In this document: positions 1 through 6,787 of the stretch, one piece after another
Numbering within the stretch: position 1 is the first letter of the stretch
Layout of the letters: every line of letters starts with the position of its first letter
The notes under the pieces: generated by a model
Seen by the model: only the letters and a program-made list of their open reading frames with translations
Told to the model about the DNA's origin: nothing
The model's database searches: none
Origin: Flavobacteriales bacterium
Lineage (GTDB): Bacteria; Bacteroidota; Bacteroidia; Flavobacteriales_F; PHOS-HE28
Assembly: GCA_020854015.1 (NCBI GenBank)
Contig: JADZGG010000159.1
Span: forward strand, 1 to 15,932
DNA: 15,932 nucleotides
Reading direction: 5' to 3'
Translations under genes and position numbers: made by a program

Positions 1-492
1 GATCTCTTCCTTGGGCAAGGCGCGGGCGTAGCGTTGGGCCTGCTCGCGGGCCTTCAGCATGGCGGTGTCCCAGCCCTTGGTGCCGCGTATGCCGTGGCCG
101 GTCTTGCGCTGTTTCAGGCGCTGTGCGCCTTGTTCAGAAACGGGCGGACCATGGTCCGCCCCTGCGCCGCCACCTACGGCGTCGGCGCCCTGTTTCGTTT
201 CCAGCACGAAACATCCGCTCTTGTAACAATCGATGAAATTGGTGGTGGGGGTGTCGACCCACTGGGTCGACGGTACGGGTGCGCTGCTCGGGCGCTGTGC
301 GTTCACGGGGATCGCCTTTTCGAAGACGTAGGCGTTGGCGTGTTCATCGGGCGTCTTCGGTTGCGGGTGTTCCACACCGATCACGTCGCACAGTTCCGCA
401 ATGAAGAGCTGGGCATTGGCCCGTTCGGCGGCACCGCTTACTTCCCATTTGGTAATGAATGCTTGAATGCCCTGCGGGCCGGTTTTGGACAT
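1..492 (-). CDS. MmeI-type class I SAM-dependent DNA methyltransferase/restriction enzyme, N-terminal part (runs off left edge)
   Basis: Reading the minus strand from the ATG at 492 gives 164 open codons to the window edge, so only the N-terminus is present. The sequence matches the N-terminal endonuclease region of large single-chain Type IIG/IIL (MmeI-like) enzymes: an opening helix (AFITKWEVSGAAERANAQLF, residues 11-30), the segment ELCDVIGV (33-40), NAYVFEKAI (53-61), then FIDCYKSGCFVLETKQG (86-102). The last contains a D-x9-E-x-K nuclease motif (D88, E98, K100) with the spacing known for MmeI. A second family block, RGTKGWDTAMLKAREQAQRYARAL, lies near residues 136-159. The methyltransferase and target-recognition domains would lie beyond the edge. 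Such enzymes cut and methylate DNA in host defence; a relative that works only as a methylase or within a larger defence island cannot be excluded. The ATG is the first in frame after a stop at 523-525, and a TACATTCG box lies 4 nt upstream. Two palindromes sit inside the frame. Confidence 0.88.
   Translation of the reverse strand, partial: MSKTGPQGIQAFITKWEVSGAAERANAQLFIAELCDVIGVEHPQPKTPDEHANAYVFEKAIPVNAQRPSSAPVPSTQWVDTPTTNFIDCYKSGCFVLETKQGADAVGGGAGADHGPPVSEQGAQRLKQRKTGHGIRGTKGWDTAMLKAREQAQRYARALPKEEI
137..196. repeat. REP-like palindromic element inside the methyltransferase reading frame
   Basis: A perfect 20-bp palindrome (GGGCGGACCATGGTCCGCCC, 142-161) and a second small hairpin (CGCCG...CGGCG) lie between outer inverted arms GAAACGGGCG (137-146) and CGCCCTGTTTC (186-196). 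The whole block is 60 bp, exactly 20 codons, and adds a Gly/Ala-rich stretch right after the catalytic E-x-K of the nuclease domain. I infer a short mobile or repetitive palindromic element that inserted without breaking the frame. Confidence 0.5.
253..271. repeat. Second in-frame palindrome in the methyltransferase gene
   Basis: GTCGACCCA-C-TGGGTCGAC is a perfect inverted repeat of 9-bp arms around one base. It encodes residues 74-80 of the methyltransferase, in the variable segment before the catalytic Asp. It resembles a small REP-type insertion; chance or a natural loop sequence is possible. Confidence 0.4.
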
Positions 493-496
493 GTGC

Positions 497-504
497 CGAA
501 TGTA
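497..504 (-). promoter_or_regulatory. TACATTCG box 4 nt before the methyltransferase start
   Basis: On the minus strand TACATTCG is followed by GCAC and the ATG. It fits TAnnTTCG, a close variant of the Bacteroidota -7 consensus TAnnTTTG, and the same box with the same 4-nt spacing precedes other genes here. At this distance the transcript would start at or beside the ATG (leaderless). I see no clear TTG -33 element. Confidence 0.55.
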
Positions 505-528
505 GGAATGCGGCGCATTGGTTCAGCG

Positions 529-668
529 GTGGCCGCAGGCCAAAAGGCTTTTGAAGGCCAAGAAGCTTAAGAGGCCCGATCGCCAATGCCGCCAAAGGCC
601 AAGGGCCGATGCCTAAAAAGCCGCAAGAGCCAAGCATGCCGAACGGCCAAGATGCCCAGATGCCCACC
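529..668. repeat. Degenerate GCCAA-type short repeats in divergent intergenic region
   Basis: Between the divergently read methyltransferase and phosphoesterase genes, the motif GGCC/GCCAA/GCCGA recurs about every 8-12 bp (for example GGCCAAAA, GGCCAAGA, GCCAATGCCGCC, GGCCAAGG, GAGCCAAG, GGCCAAG). The period is not fixed, so this is not a simple tandem repeat. The same GGCCAAGG word recurs at 3681-3688 after the phosphoesterase gene. Function is unknown. Confidence 0.4.
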
Positions 669-700
669 TGCCTCGCCACAGCTATTAAGGCCCGCTTCCG

Positions 701-708
701 TAATTTGC
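701..708 (+). promoter_or_regulatory. TAATTTGC box before the phosphoesterase start
   Basis: TAATTTGC lies exactly 4 nt before the ATG at 713, the same position as the TAnnTTCG boxes of three minus-strand genes. It matches TAnnTT but has GC in place of CG, so it is a weaker example. No Shine-Dalgarno sequence is visible. Confidence 0.4.
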
Positions 709-712
709 TCTC

Positions 713-3550
713 ATGTCCCGCCCCGTCCGCTCCCTCGTCCTCCTCGCTCTTGCCGTTTTAGCCACAGCCGCCACAGCGCAGACCATGCTGGTTCAACCCT
801 ACTTGCAGGATGCCGAGCCCGAGCGCATGACGATCCTGTGGGAGACCAGCAGCGGCACCGAGAGTACCGTGCAGTACGGCACCACGGTGGCGCTGGGCAG
901 CAGCGGTGGCGGCAGTAGCTTCATCAGCAACGGCACGGCGCGGATGCATACGGTTACGCTAAGCGGCTTGGCACCGGCCACCACCTACCACTACAAGGTG
1001 ATAACGGGTGCGGCCCAGAGTGCGCTGTTCCACTTCAAGACGCCCGCCCTGCAAAGCGCAGAGGCGCCCACGAACATCGTGGCCATGAGCGACATGCAGC
1101 GCGATGGCAGCCAGCCCAACAAGTTCTGGGAGGTGGTACACAATGGCGTGATCGAGCATGTGAACGATAGCATGGGACCGGACCTGAGCGAGGAGCTGGC
1201 CATGATCGTGATACCCGGTGATCTGGTGGACAATGGCCCGGACTATGGCTCGTGGAAGAGCACCTTCTTCGATCCGGCCAACCCGCTCTTCAGCTACGTG
1301 CCGGTGTACCCGGTGCTGGGCAACCACGAGATCAACACGGTTCACTACTTCAACTACTTCCAACTGCCCGACAATGGCACCGCGGGCTATGAAGAGCATT
1401 GGTGGTACAAGGACCATAGCAACGTGCGCATCATCGGTATGGACAGCAACACGGGCTACCGCTTACAGGCGCAGCTGGATTGGCTGGACGGCGTGCTGGC
1501 CGATGCTTGCACCGACCCGGACATCGACTTCGTGTTCGCGCAATTGCACCATCCGCACCACAGCGAACTGTGGATCGCCGGCAACACGGACTACACCGGC
1601 GAGGTGATCGCGCGCATGGAACAGTTCAGCACCAACTGCGGCAAGCCGAGCATCCATTTCTGCGGCCACACGCACGCCTACAGCCGCGGGCAAAGCCGGG
1701 ACCACACGCACCTGATGGTGAACGTGGCCACGGCCGGTGGCAGCATCGATTACTGGGGCGAGTTCGCCAACTTCGACTACCCGGAATACTCCATCAGCGA
1801 TGATGAGTACGGCTACGTGGTGGTAGAGGTGGAGGCAGGTGCCGATCCGCGCTTCACGCTGAAACGCTTCAGCATCGGCGATGCCACCACCACGGAGGAC
1901 AATACGCTGGAGGACCTGATCAGCATCCGCAGCAACAACAACGCGCCCATGGTGCCCGTGGGCCTGTTCCCCGGCGCAACGGATGTGGTAAGCCCCGATT
2001 GCGTGGTGCTGAAAGGCTCGCCCTTCTTCGATGCCGATGGCGATGGCCACGGCGATACCCACTGGCAGCTGAGCACCGACTGCAACGACTGGAGCAGCCC
2101 CGTGGTGGATGTGTGGCGCCAGTACCAGAACTGGTACAACGCGTTGGATACACAAGCTGGCGATGACCTGAGCGACGAGACCGTGACGGGCCTACAGCCC
2201 AACACCACTTACTGCTGGCGCGTGCGCTACCGGGACCGCAGCCTGGAGTGGAGCGCATGGAGCACACCGGTCACCTTCCAGACGGGTACTTCTCAAAGCG
2301 GCCCGAACCTCTTGGCCAACGGCAACGCCGAGAACGGCACCACCGGTTGGACGGCCACCGATGGCGTGATCGAGTCCTTGACGGCCGGGGAGTGCAACGG
2401 CATTTCGCCCTACTTGGGCACCTACTACTTCGCGCTGGGCGCACTGTGTACCGATAACGCCTATGGCCGTGCCTACCAGGATGTGGACGTGAGCGGCGAT
2501 GCCACTGCGATCGATGCCGGAACGGCCACCCTGCGCTATGGCGGCTGGTTCGCCAACTGGCAAGGCAGCGACCTGCCGAAGATGGCACTGGAGTTCCGCA
2601 ACGCAGGCGGCACGTTGCTGGGCAGCGCGCCCGAGATCGGCAGCAACACCGGCACATGGACGCGCGTGCAGAACGATGCAGCCGTGCCTGTTGGCACCCG
2701 CAGCGTGCGCGTGATCTTGACCGGCACCCGGCAGGCGGGAGCGGACAACGACAGTTACATGGACGAGCTCTACGCACAGCTCCTTACCGGCGTGGCCTGC
2801 AGCGAACCCTATGTGCGCGTACCGCTGCGCAGCTTTTTGGAAGGCGCCTATATGGAGGCCACGGAACTGATGCGCGATGACCTGCGCACCCAAGCCCTGG
2901 TGCCACTGACGGAACCCTTCACGGCACTCGGTTTCACACACGCCGGCGAAGGCGGAGGCGAGACCATTGATGCCGCCGTGCTACAGACCACCGGTGTGGA
3001 TGCCGTGGTGGATTGGGTGATGATCGAACTGCGCACGGGCACTTCCGCCAATACGTTGGTGGCCACCCGTTCCTGCCTGCTGCTGCGCGGCGGTACCATG
3101 GTGGACAAGGATGGTACGAGCACACCACGCATCACCGCGCCTCCAGGCGATTACCACATCGTGCTTCGCCACCGCAACCACTTGGGCGTGATGACGGCAC
3201 AACCCATCGCGCTGGGTGCATCGGAGGTCACCATCGACCTGAGCGACCCGATCGTGCCCCTGCACGGCACCGAGGCCATGCGCGACGTGAACGGTGTGCG
3301 CGTGCATTGGATGGGCGATAGCAGCAGCGACGGCGAACTGAAGTACTCCGGCATTAACAACGACCGCGACCTGATCCTGCAACGCATCGGTGGCACCGTG
3401 CCCACCGCAACCGTAGGCGGCTACCACGTGGCCGATACCAACATGGACGGCGTCAGCAAGTACACCGGCGCCGACAATGACCGCGACCCGATCCTCGTGA
3501 ATATCGGCGGTACGGTGCCTACGAACACGCGGGTGGAGCAGGTGCCGTAG
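713..3550 (+). CDS. Secreted metallophosphoesterase with fibronectin-III-like domains and twin calcium-loop C-terminal repeats
   Basis: 945 aa. A signal peptide (1-22, cleavage after ATA before QTM) precedes a purple-acid-phosphatase-type N-terminal beta-sandwich (about 25-112, with YLQDAEPERMTILWET and ATTYHYKV). The calcineurin-like phosphatase domain (about 120-390) shows the dimetal ligands in order: SDMQ (D127), GDLVDNG (D170), GNHE (N204, H205), QLHHPHH (279-283) and GHTH (H319, H321). It should hydrolyse phosphate mono- or diesters outside the cytoplasm; the substrate is unknown. A second Fn3-like segment (about 410-525) and a jelly-roll/CBM-like segment (about 529-691, from NLLANGNAENGTTGW) follow. 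The tail has two related units (867-900 and 906-939) with D-x-x-x-D-G loops, KY[ST]G, NDRD and IGGTVPT. There is no T9SS VxPNP tail. Start chosen at 713 because the signal peptide begins there. It appears to be a single-gene unit, followed by a hairpin doublet. Confidence 0.88.
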   Translation: MSRPVRSLVLLALAVLATAATAQTMLVQPYLQDAEPERMTILWETSSGTESTVQYGTTVALGSSGGGSSFISNGTARMHTVTLSGLAPATTYHYKVITGAAQSALFHFKTPALQSAEAPTNIVAMSDMQRDGSQPNKFWEVVHNGVIEHVNDSMGPDLSEELAMIVIPGDLVDNGPDYGSWKSTFFDPANPLFSYVPVYPVLGNHEINTVHYFNYFQLPDNGTAGYEEHWWYKDHSNVRIIGMDSNTGYRLQAQLDWLDGVLADACTDPDIDFVFAQLHHPHHSELWIAGNTDYTGEVIARMEQFSTNCGKPSIHFCGHTHAYSRGQSRDHTHLMVNVATAGGSIDYWGEFANFDYPEYSISDDEYGYVVVEVEAGADPRFTLKRFSIGDATTTEDNTLEDLISIRSNNNAPMVPVGLFPGATDVVSPDCVVLKGSPFFDADGDGHGDTHWQLSTDCNDWSSPVVDVWRQYQNWYNALDTQAGDDLSDETVTGLQPNTTYCWRVRYRDRSLEWSAWSTPVTFQTGTSQSGPNLLANGNAENGTTGWTATDGVIESLTAGECNGISPYLGTYYFALGALCTDNAYGRAYQDVDVSGDATAIDAGTATLRYGGWFANWQGSDLPKMALEFRNAGGTLLGSAPEIGSNTGTWTRVQNDAAVPVGTRSVRVILTGTRQAGADNDSYMDELYAQLLTGVACSEPYVRVPLRSFLEGAYMEATELMRDDLRTQALVPLTEPFTALGFTHAGEGGGETIDAAVLQTTGVDAVVDWVMIELRTGTSANTLVATRSCLLLRGGTMVDKDGTSTPRITAPPGDYHIVLRHRNHLGVMTAQPIALGASEVTIDLSDPIVPLHGTEAMRDVNGVRVHWMGDSSSDGELKYSGINNDRDLILQRIGGTVPTATVGGYHVADTNMDGVSKYTGADNDRDPILVNIGGTVPTNTRVEQVP

Positions 3551-3563
3551 GCCCCCCTCGAAT

Positions 3564-3663
3564 CCGTCATTCCGGCCTTGAGCCGGAATCCCGTTGGGAC
3601 TGGAGCATGACCAACCGCCTCGTCAAGGAGTATCGGGACTGCGGCTCGAGGCCGCAGTGACGG
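3564..3663. repeat. REP-type inverted hairpin doublet, possible transcription terminator of the phosphoesterase gene
   Basis: Two perfect 21-nt hairpins, ATTCCGGC-CTTGA-GCCGGAAT (3569-3589) and ACTGCGGC-TCGAG-GCCGCAGT (3638-3658), face each other, enclosed by CCGTCA (3564-3569) and TGACGG (3658-3663), with CCCG/CGGG pairing inside. The stems differ by compensated base pairs. There is no U-run, so it is more like a REP/BIME element than a classical intrinsic terminator, although it begins only 13 nt after the stop codon and could stop or protect the transcript. Confidence 0.6.
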
Positions 3664-3668
3664 TTGCG

Positions 3669-3694
3669 GGGGAGTTCCAAGGCCAAGGCTCCCC
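3669..3694. terminator. GC-rich hairpin after the delta-60 gene
   Basis: GGGGAG (3669-3674) pairs with CTCCCC (3689-3694) around a loop containing CCAAGGCCAAGG. It lies 25 nt past the stop codon of the minus-strand delta-60 gene. No T-run follows, so termination is only a suggestion. Confidence 0.25.
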
Positions 3695-3719
3695 TTGCGA
3701 GACCAAGTCGAGAAATGCC

Positions 3720-5252
3720 CTACTGCACCTTCACGAACGAACCCGCATACCGCGCTTTCCCGTCGATAAGGTGCAGCACATAGCGGCCATCAGCCAAGGC
3801 ACGAACATCCAGTTCGATGCGCTGCGTGGCGTTAATGCTGTGCTGCAACACCACGCGTCCTTCGGTATCGATCACCTCCAGCGCCACGGTGCCTGTAGTG
3901 CTGGTGTGCTGCACGCTGATGCGTTCGGTAGCAGGGTTGGGGAACACCACGATGTCCAGCGGGGCCGCTGCTTCCAGAATACCATCGGCCAAGCCGCTGG
4001 TATAGCGCGCCACGGCGAAGTCGGCACCGAACAGATCACCGGAGGTTCCCGATACTAGGATCCTGCCATCGCTTTGCATGGTGATGGAATAGGCCTCGCT
4101 GCCTTCTGTCCCGACTGCGGTAAGTACGGTACCCCCCGTGCCAAAGGTGTTGTCCATCATGCCGGTGGTCAGCAGGCGGGTCAATGCGAATTGATATTGG
4201 CCCACCACATCGGCACCCCCGCAGATCAGGATCTTACCATCACCTTGTAGGGCGGCATCGTATGCGCCGTTCTCTGCGTCGCTGTGGTCCATGATCACCA
4301 GACCGTTGGTGCCGAACGAGGTATCCAAGGTCCCGTTCAGGAGGTAGCGTACGGCAATCGCATCGAAGGTGTCGAAGTCGAAGGCCATGCCCACGGTACC
4401 GACTCCGATAAGGGCACCGTCGGGGTCCAAGGTGAAGCCGTTGATGCGTTCCCAGCTGTACCCCAGTTCGGTGGTGACGATACCGTCGGTACCAAAGGAC
4501 GCATCCAAGGCGCCGTCCGTATCCAACTGGGCCAAGGCCAAGCTGGCGTTGCCGTTGGTCTCGGTATGGCCCGCGGCGATGATCCGGCCGTCCGGACGAA
4601 TGGCCACATCATAGGCCACCGCATATTCCCCGATGGGCACGAGGGTATAGCCGGTGCTGTTGAAGCTGAGGTCGAGCGCCCCGGTGTCATCGAATCGCGC
4701 TACGAGCAATTGGCCCCCAACACTGAAGGCCATGCCGCACACCACGATCTTGCCATCGGCCTGCAGGGCCACGCCGTAGATCTCCACACTCTGGCCCGGG
4801 ATGTTCGCGATGGAGACGCCTTCGGTTCCGAATCCCATGTCCAATTCACCATCCGCCTCGAAGCGCATAAGACCGATGCCATTGCTGCCGACCTCGCTGC
4901 TGACCCCGGCAAGAAGGACCTTGCCGTCGGGCTGCAAGGCCATATCGAACGCGGCATCGCCCATGGAACTCACTTGGTGCACCGTATAGCCATCCTCAGC
5001 GAAGCTCACATCCAACTCACCGTTCTCCAGCAAGCGCGCCACACCGAAGGCCGATGCACCCAGCACGAAGGTGTTGCCACCGACAAGGATGCGCCCATCA
5101 GGTTGTTGGATCACCTTGCGTGCCACGTCGTTGGCCAGTCCGAAGCCGTGCGTGGCAATGCCATCACCGGAAAAGCTCGGGTCAAGCACGCCGTCCTGGC
5201 AAAGGCTGGCAAGTGGGAACAACGCGACGGAGAGGAGTAGGGATGTACGCAT
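3720..5252 (-). CDS. Delta-60 repeat protein with T9SS type A sorting domain
   Basis: 510 aa. An N-terminal secretion signal (about 1-18, MRTSLLLSVALFPLASLC) is followed by seven delta-60 repeats. The LD-x-SF-x-x-x-G part begins at residues 23, 80, 137, 193, 249, 309 and 366 (spacing 56-60), each unit followed by a QxDGKIlvxG strand (for example QPDGRILVGG, QADGKIVVCG, QSDGRILVSG). Seven units of this kind suggest a closed beta-propeller. Residues about 433-510 (VFPNPATERISV ... GRYVLHLIDGKARYAGSFVKV) are a type IX secretion C-terminal domain, so the protein is probably exported across the outer membrane and released or anchored on the surface. Its role is unknown; such propellers usually bind other molecules. 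It stands alone, convergent with the phosphoesterase gene. ATG at 5252 gives a good signal peptide. Confidence 0.9.
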   Translation of the reverse strand: MRTSLLLSVALFPLASLCQDGVLDPSFSGDGIATHGFGLANDVARKVIQQPDGRILVGGNTFVLGASAFGVARLLENGELDVSFAEDGYTVHQVSSMGDAAFDMALQPDGKVLLAGVSSEVGSNGIGLMRFEADGELDMGFGTEGVSIANIPGQSVEIYGVALQADGKIVVCGMAFSVGGQLLVARFDDTGALDLSFNSTGYTLVPIGEYAVAYDVAIRPDGRIIAAGHTETNGNASLALAQLDTDGALDASFGTDGIVTTELGYSWERINGFTLDPDGALIGVGTVGMAFDFDTFDAIAVRYLLNGTLDTSFGTNGLVIMDHSDAENGAYDAALQGDGKILICGGADVVGQYQFALTRLLTTGMMDNTFGTGGTVLTAVGTEGSEAYSITMQSDGRILVSGTSGDLFGADFAVARYTSGLADGILEAAAPLDIVVFPNPATERISVQHTSTTGTVALEVIDTEGRVVLQHSINATQRIELDVRALADGRYVLHLIDGKARYAGSFVKVQ

Positions 5253-5272
5253 AACGGGAGGTTTAGGAGACT

Positions 5273-5297
5273 ACAAAGTAGTGGATCTCTACTTTGT
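5273..5297. promoter_or_regulatory. Inverted repeat upstream of the delta-60 gene
   Basis: ACAAAGTAG and CTACTTTGT (9-bp arms, 7-nt loop) lie 20 nt upstream of the delta-60 start. On the minus strand the arm reads TACTTTG, close to but one base shorter than the Bacteroidota -7 element TAnnTTTG. It may be an operator, part of a promoter, or the edge of a repeat, since TCATTCCG of REP type follows directly. Confidence 0.35.
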
Positions 5298-5314
5298 CAT
5301 TCCGCTCCATTGCG

Positions 5315-5345
5315 TCGTTCCGGGCTTGTGCCGGAATACGGATAC
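5315..5345. repeat. Single REP-like hairpin
   Basis: TTCCGG (5318-5323) and CCGGAA (5331-5336) form a stem around GCTTGTG, in the context CGTTCCGGGCTTGTGCCGGAA, clearly related to the TTCCGGCCTTGAGCCGGAA hairpin at 3569-3589. It lies in the spacer between divergent genes (5253-5448). The rest of that spacer shows nothing recognisable. Confidence 0.45.
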
Positions 5346-5448
5346 CTTGTACGTGTTACGGGATACCCGCCAAGAGCGCAGGACGGATCCTGTTGTGGTC
5401 CGGATCCAATTGGACCTGTAGAGTGCCCACTGTGGGAACACATAGATC

Positions 5449-6000
5449 ATGACCAACATGGAAAATGCAGATCAACTACTGACGTTCACTCAGGTCGCTG
5501 TTGCCGTTGCCGGTTTCGCGGGCATCATTGGCACGTTCCAGTTCAAGGAAGGGGAAAAGATCAGGAGAGGGGATGTTGTCGGATTGGCACTGGTGGTGAA
5601 TACCGGGCTCATGAGCGCCTTCTATTCGACCTTGCCTTTGTTGCTATCCAATTTCGGTATCAGCGATCAGGTTGTGTGGGCCATCAGCAGTGGCATGACC
5701 TGTGTTATCTACACATACTTCGGTATTGATATTGCCATTCGGCTCAAGGACCTCAAGTCGTATAAGCGGTTCAATAAGCTGACGATCTACGTCTTGTTCC
5801 TTGTTGCGTTGGCGGTCATCGTGATCAACGCGCTAAACGCTTGTAACGTGATCTTCAAAAGGGAATTCTGGCCCTATCACATTTCGTTGATCTATTCACT
5901 TGGTCTGGTCTGCTATATGTTCTCCCGCTTGTTGTTGCGTCCGATCTGGAGGGTCCTGCGGAAGCAAGAGGTGGAAGGATCTAGCGATGCTGCTCCGTAA
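5449..6000 (+). CDS. Small five-helix membrane protein of unknown function
   Basis: 183 aa. Hydrophobic segments lie at about 12-30 (FTQVAVAVAGFAGIIGTF), 43-67, 75-97, 111-131 and 144-167, joined by short basic loops (KEGEKIRRGD, RLKDLKSYKRFNK) and ending in a charged tail (RKQEVEGSSD). The first helix with its xFxQVAVAVAGFAGIIxxF pattern is familiar from many small uncharacterised bacterial membrane proteins, but I cannot assign a function. No catalytic motif is seen. The base composition is visibly more AT-rich than its neighbours, which may mean recent acquisition. It is flanked by REP-like sequence upstream and converges on the DUF4159 gene. Start at the first ATG (5449); ATG at 5458 is an alternative. 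Confidence 0.75.
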   Translation: MTNMENADQLLTFTQVAVAVAGFAGIIGTFQFKEGEKIRRGDVVGLALVVNTGLMSAFYSTLPLLLSNFGISDQVVWAISSGMTCVIYTYFGIDIAIRLKDLKSYKRFNKLTIYVLFLVALAVIVINALNACNVIFKREFWPYHISLIYSLGLVCYMFSRLLLRPIWRVLRKQEVEGSSDAAP

Positions 6001-6108
6001 CGGAATAGTCGTTGATCCATTCTGAGTAGATCAGCGCTTTCCAAGGGATCCCGTTCCTGCTCAGGGCCCAATTGACAGCCCGGAGCAAGGTTGCGAACGA
6101 GGCCCCGC

Positions 6109-6783
6109 TCAATTCTCCGCTCCGCTGAACGCGAACCGCACGATGTTGGCGCCCATCTGCAGGGCCTTGGTGCGTGTTGCTTCACTGTCGCCGTGTACGT
6201 CGGGGTCCTCCCAGCCGTCGCCGAGGTCGCACTCCACATCGTAGAAGCACACGAGGCGCCCTTCCCAGAACAGGCCGTAGCCGCGTGCCGGTTTATCGTC
6301 GTGTTCGTGGATCTTCGGCAACCCTTGGCTGAAGTTGAACTGCTGGTGGTAGATGCCGTGGGCGAAGGGCAGTTCCAAGAACTCGAGTTCGGGGAACACA
6401 CGCTTCATCATCGGTCGGATGAAGGGATCCATGCCGTAGTTGTCGCTGATGTGCAAGAAGCCGCCGCCCATGAGGTAGGTGCGCAGGTTCTCAGCCTCCT
6501 GCTGCGAGAACACCACGTTGCCGTGGCCGGTCATGTGTACGAAAGGGTAGGTGAAGAGGTCGGGACTTCCGACTTCCACCACCGGCACTTCAGGGTTGAT
6601 GCCCATGCCCATTTGCGCGTTGCAGAACTTGACCAGGTTGGGGACGCTGGTGGGGTTGCCGTACCAGTCGCCACCACCGTTGTATTTGAGCACGGCCAGT
6701 TGGAAGCTGCCTTGGGCGCATGTGACCATGTGGGCATGTGCCCATGCGCTCATGGCGAGAAGTACGACCAGTCGGAGGATCAT
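6109..6783 (-). CDS. DUF4159 domain-containing protein, secreted
   Basis: 224 aa. A signal peptide of about 23 residues (MILRLVVLLAMSAWAHAH...) is followed by the DUF4159 fold: FQLAVLKYNGGGDWYGNPTS (27-46), LFTYPFVHMTGHGNVVFS (76-93), GGGFLHISDNYG (106-117) and PELEFLELPFAHGIYH (131-146). The family resembles glutamine-amidotransferase/ThuA-like Rossmann domains and is common in Bacteroidota, usually near methanol-dehydrogenase-like MoxR genes or, as here, beside rsmE; the biochemical role is unknown. It lies 9 nt downstream of rsmE, but a TAACTTCG box overlapping the rsmE stop codon suggests it also has its own promoter. The ATG at 6783 fits both the signal peptide and that box. Confidence 0.88.
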   Translation of the reverse strand: MILRLVVLLAMSAWAHAHMVTCAQGSFQLAVLKYNGGGDWYGNPTSVPNLVKFCNAQMGMGINPEVPVVEVGSPDLFTYPFVHMTGHGNVVFSQQEAENLRTYLMGGGFLHISDNYGMDPFIRPMMKRVFPELEFLELPFAHGIYHQQFNFSQGLPKIHEHDDKPARGYGLFWEGRLVCFYDVECDLGDGWEDPDVHGDSEATRTKALQMGANIVRFAFSGAEN

Positions 6784-6787
6784 GGGG

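Noticed and set aside
34..570. Open frame of 178 codons on the plus strand
   Set aside because: It is the antisense shadow of the MmeI-type gene on the minus strand, which has recognisable family motifs; the plus-strand product has none.
344..679. Minus-strand frame of 111 codons with a repetitive hydrophobic start
   Set aside because: The apparent pattern (PWPLAALAIGPLKLLGL) is the translation of GCCAA-type intergenic repeats, and its second half overlaps the methyltransferase start in another frame.
4284..5240. Plus-strand frame of 318 codons
   Set aside because: Lies wholly antisense to the delta-60 gene; its length results from the repeated GC-rich codons there, and it shows no domain.
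5198..5252. Possible lipoprotein signal (LASLC) in the delta-60 protein
   Set aside because: The residue before Cys18 is Leu, not Gly, Ala or Ser, so it is not a valid lipobox; a T9SS cargo with an ordinary signal peptide fits better.
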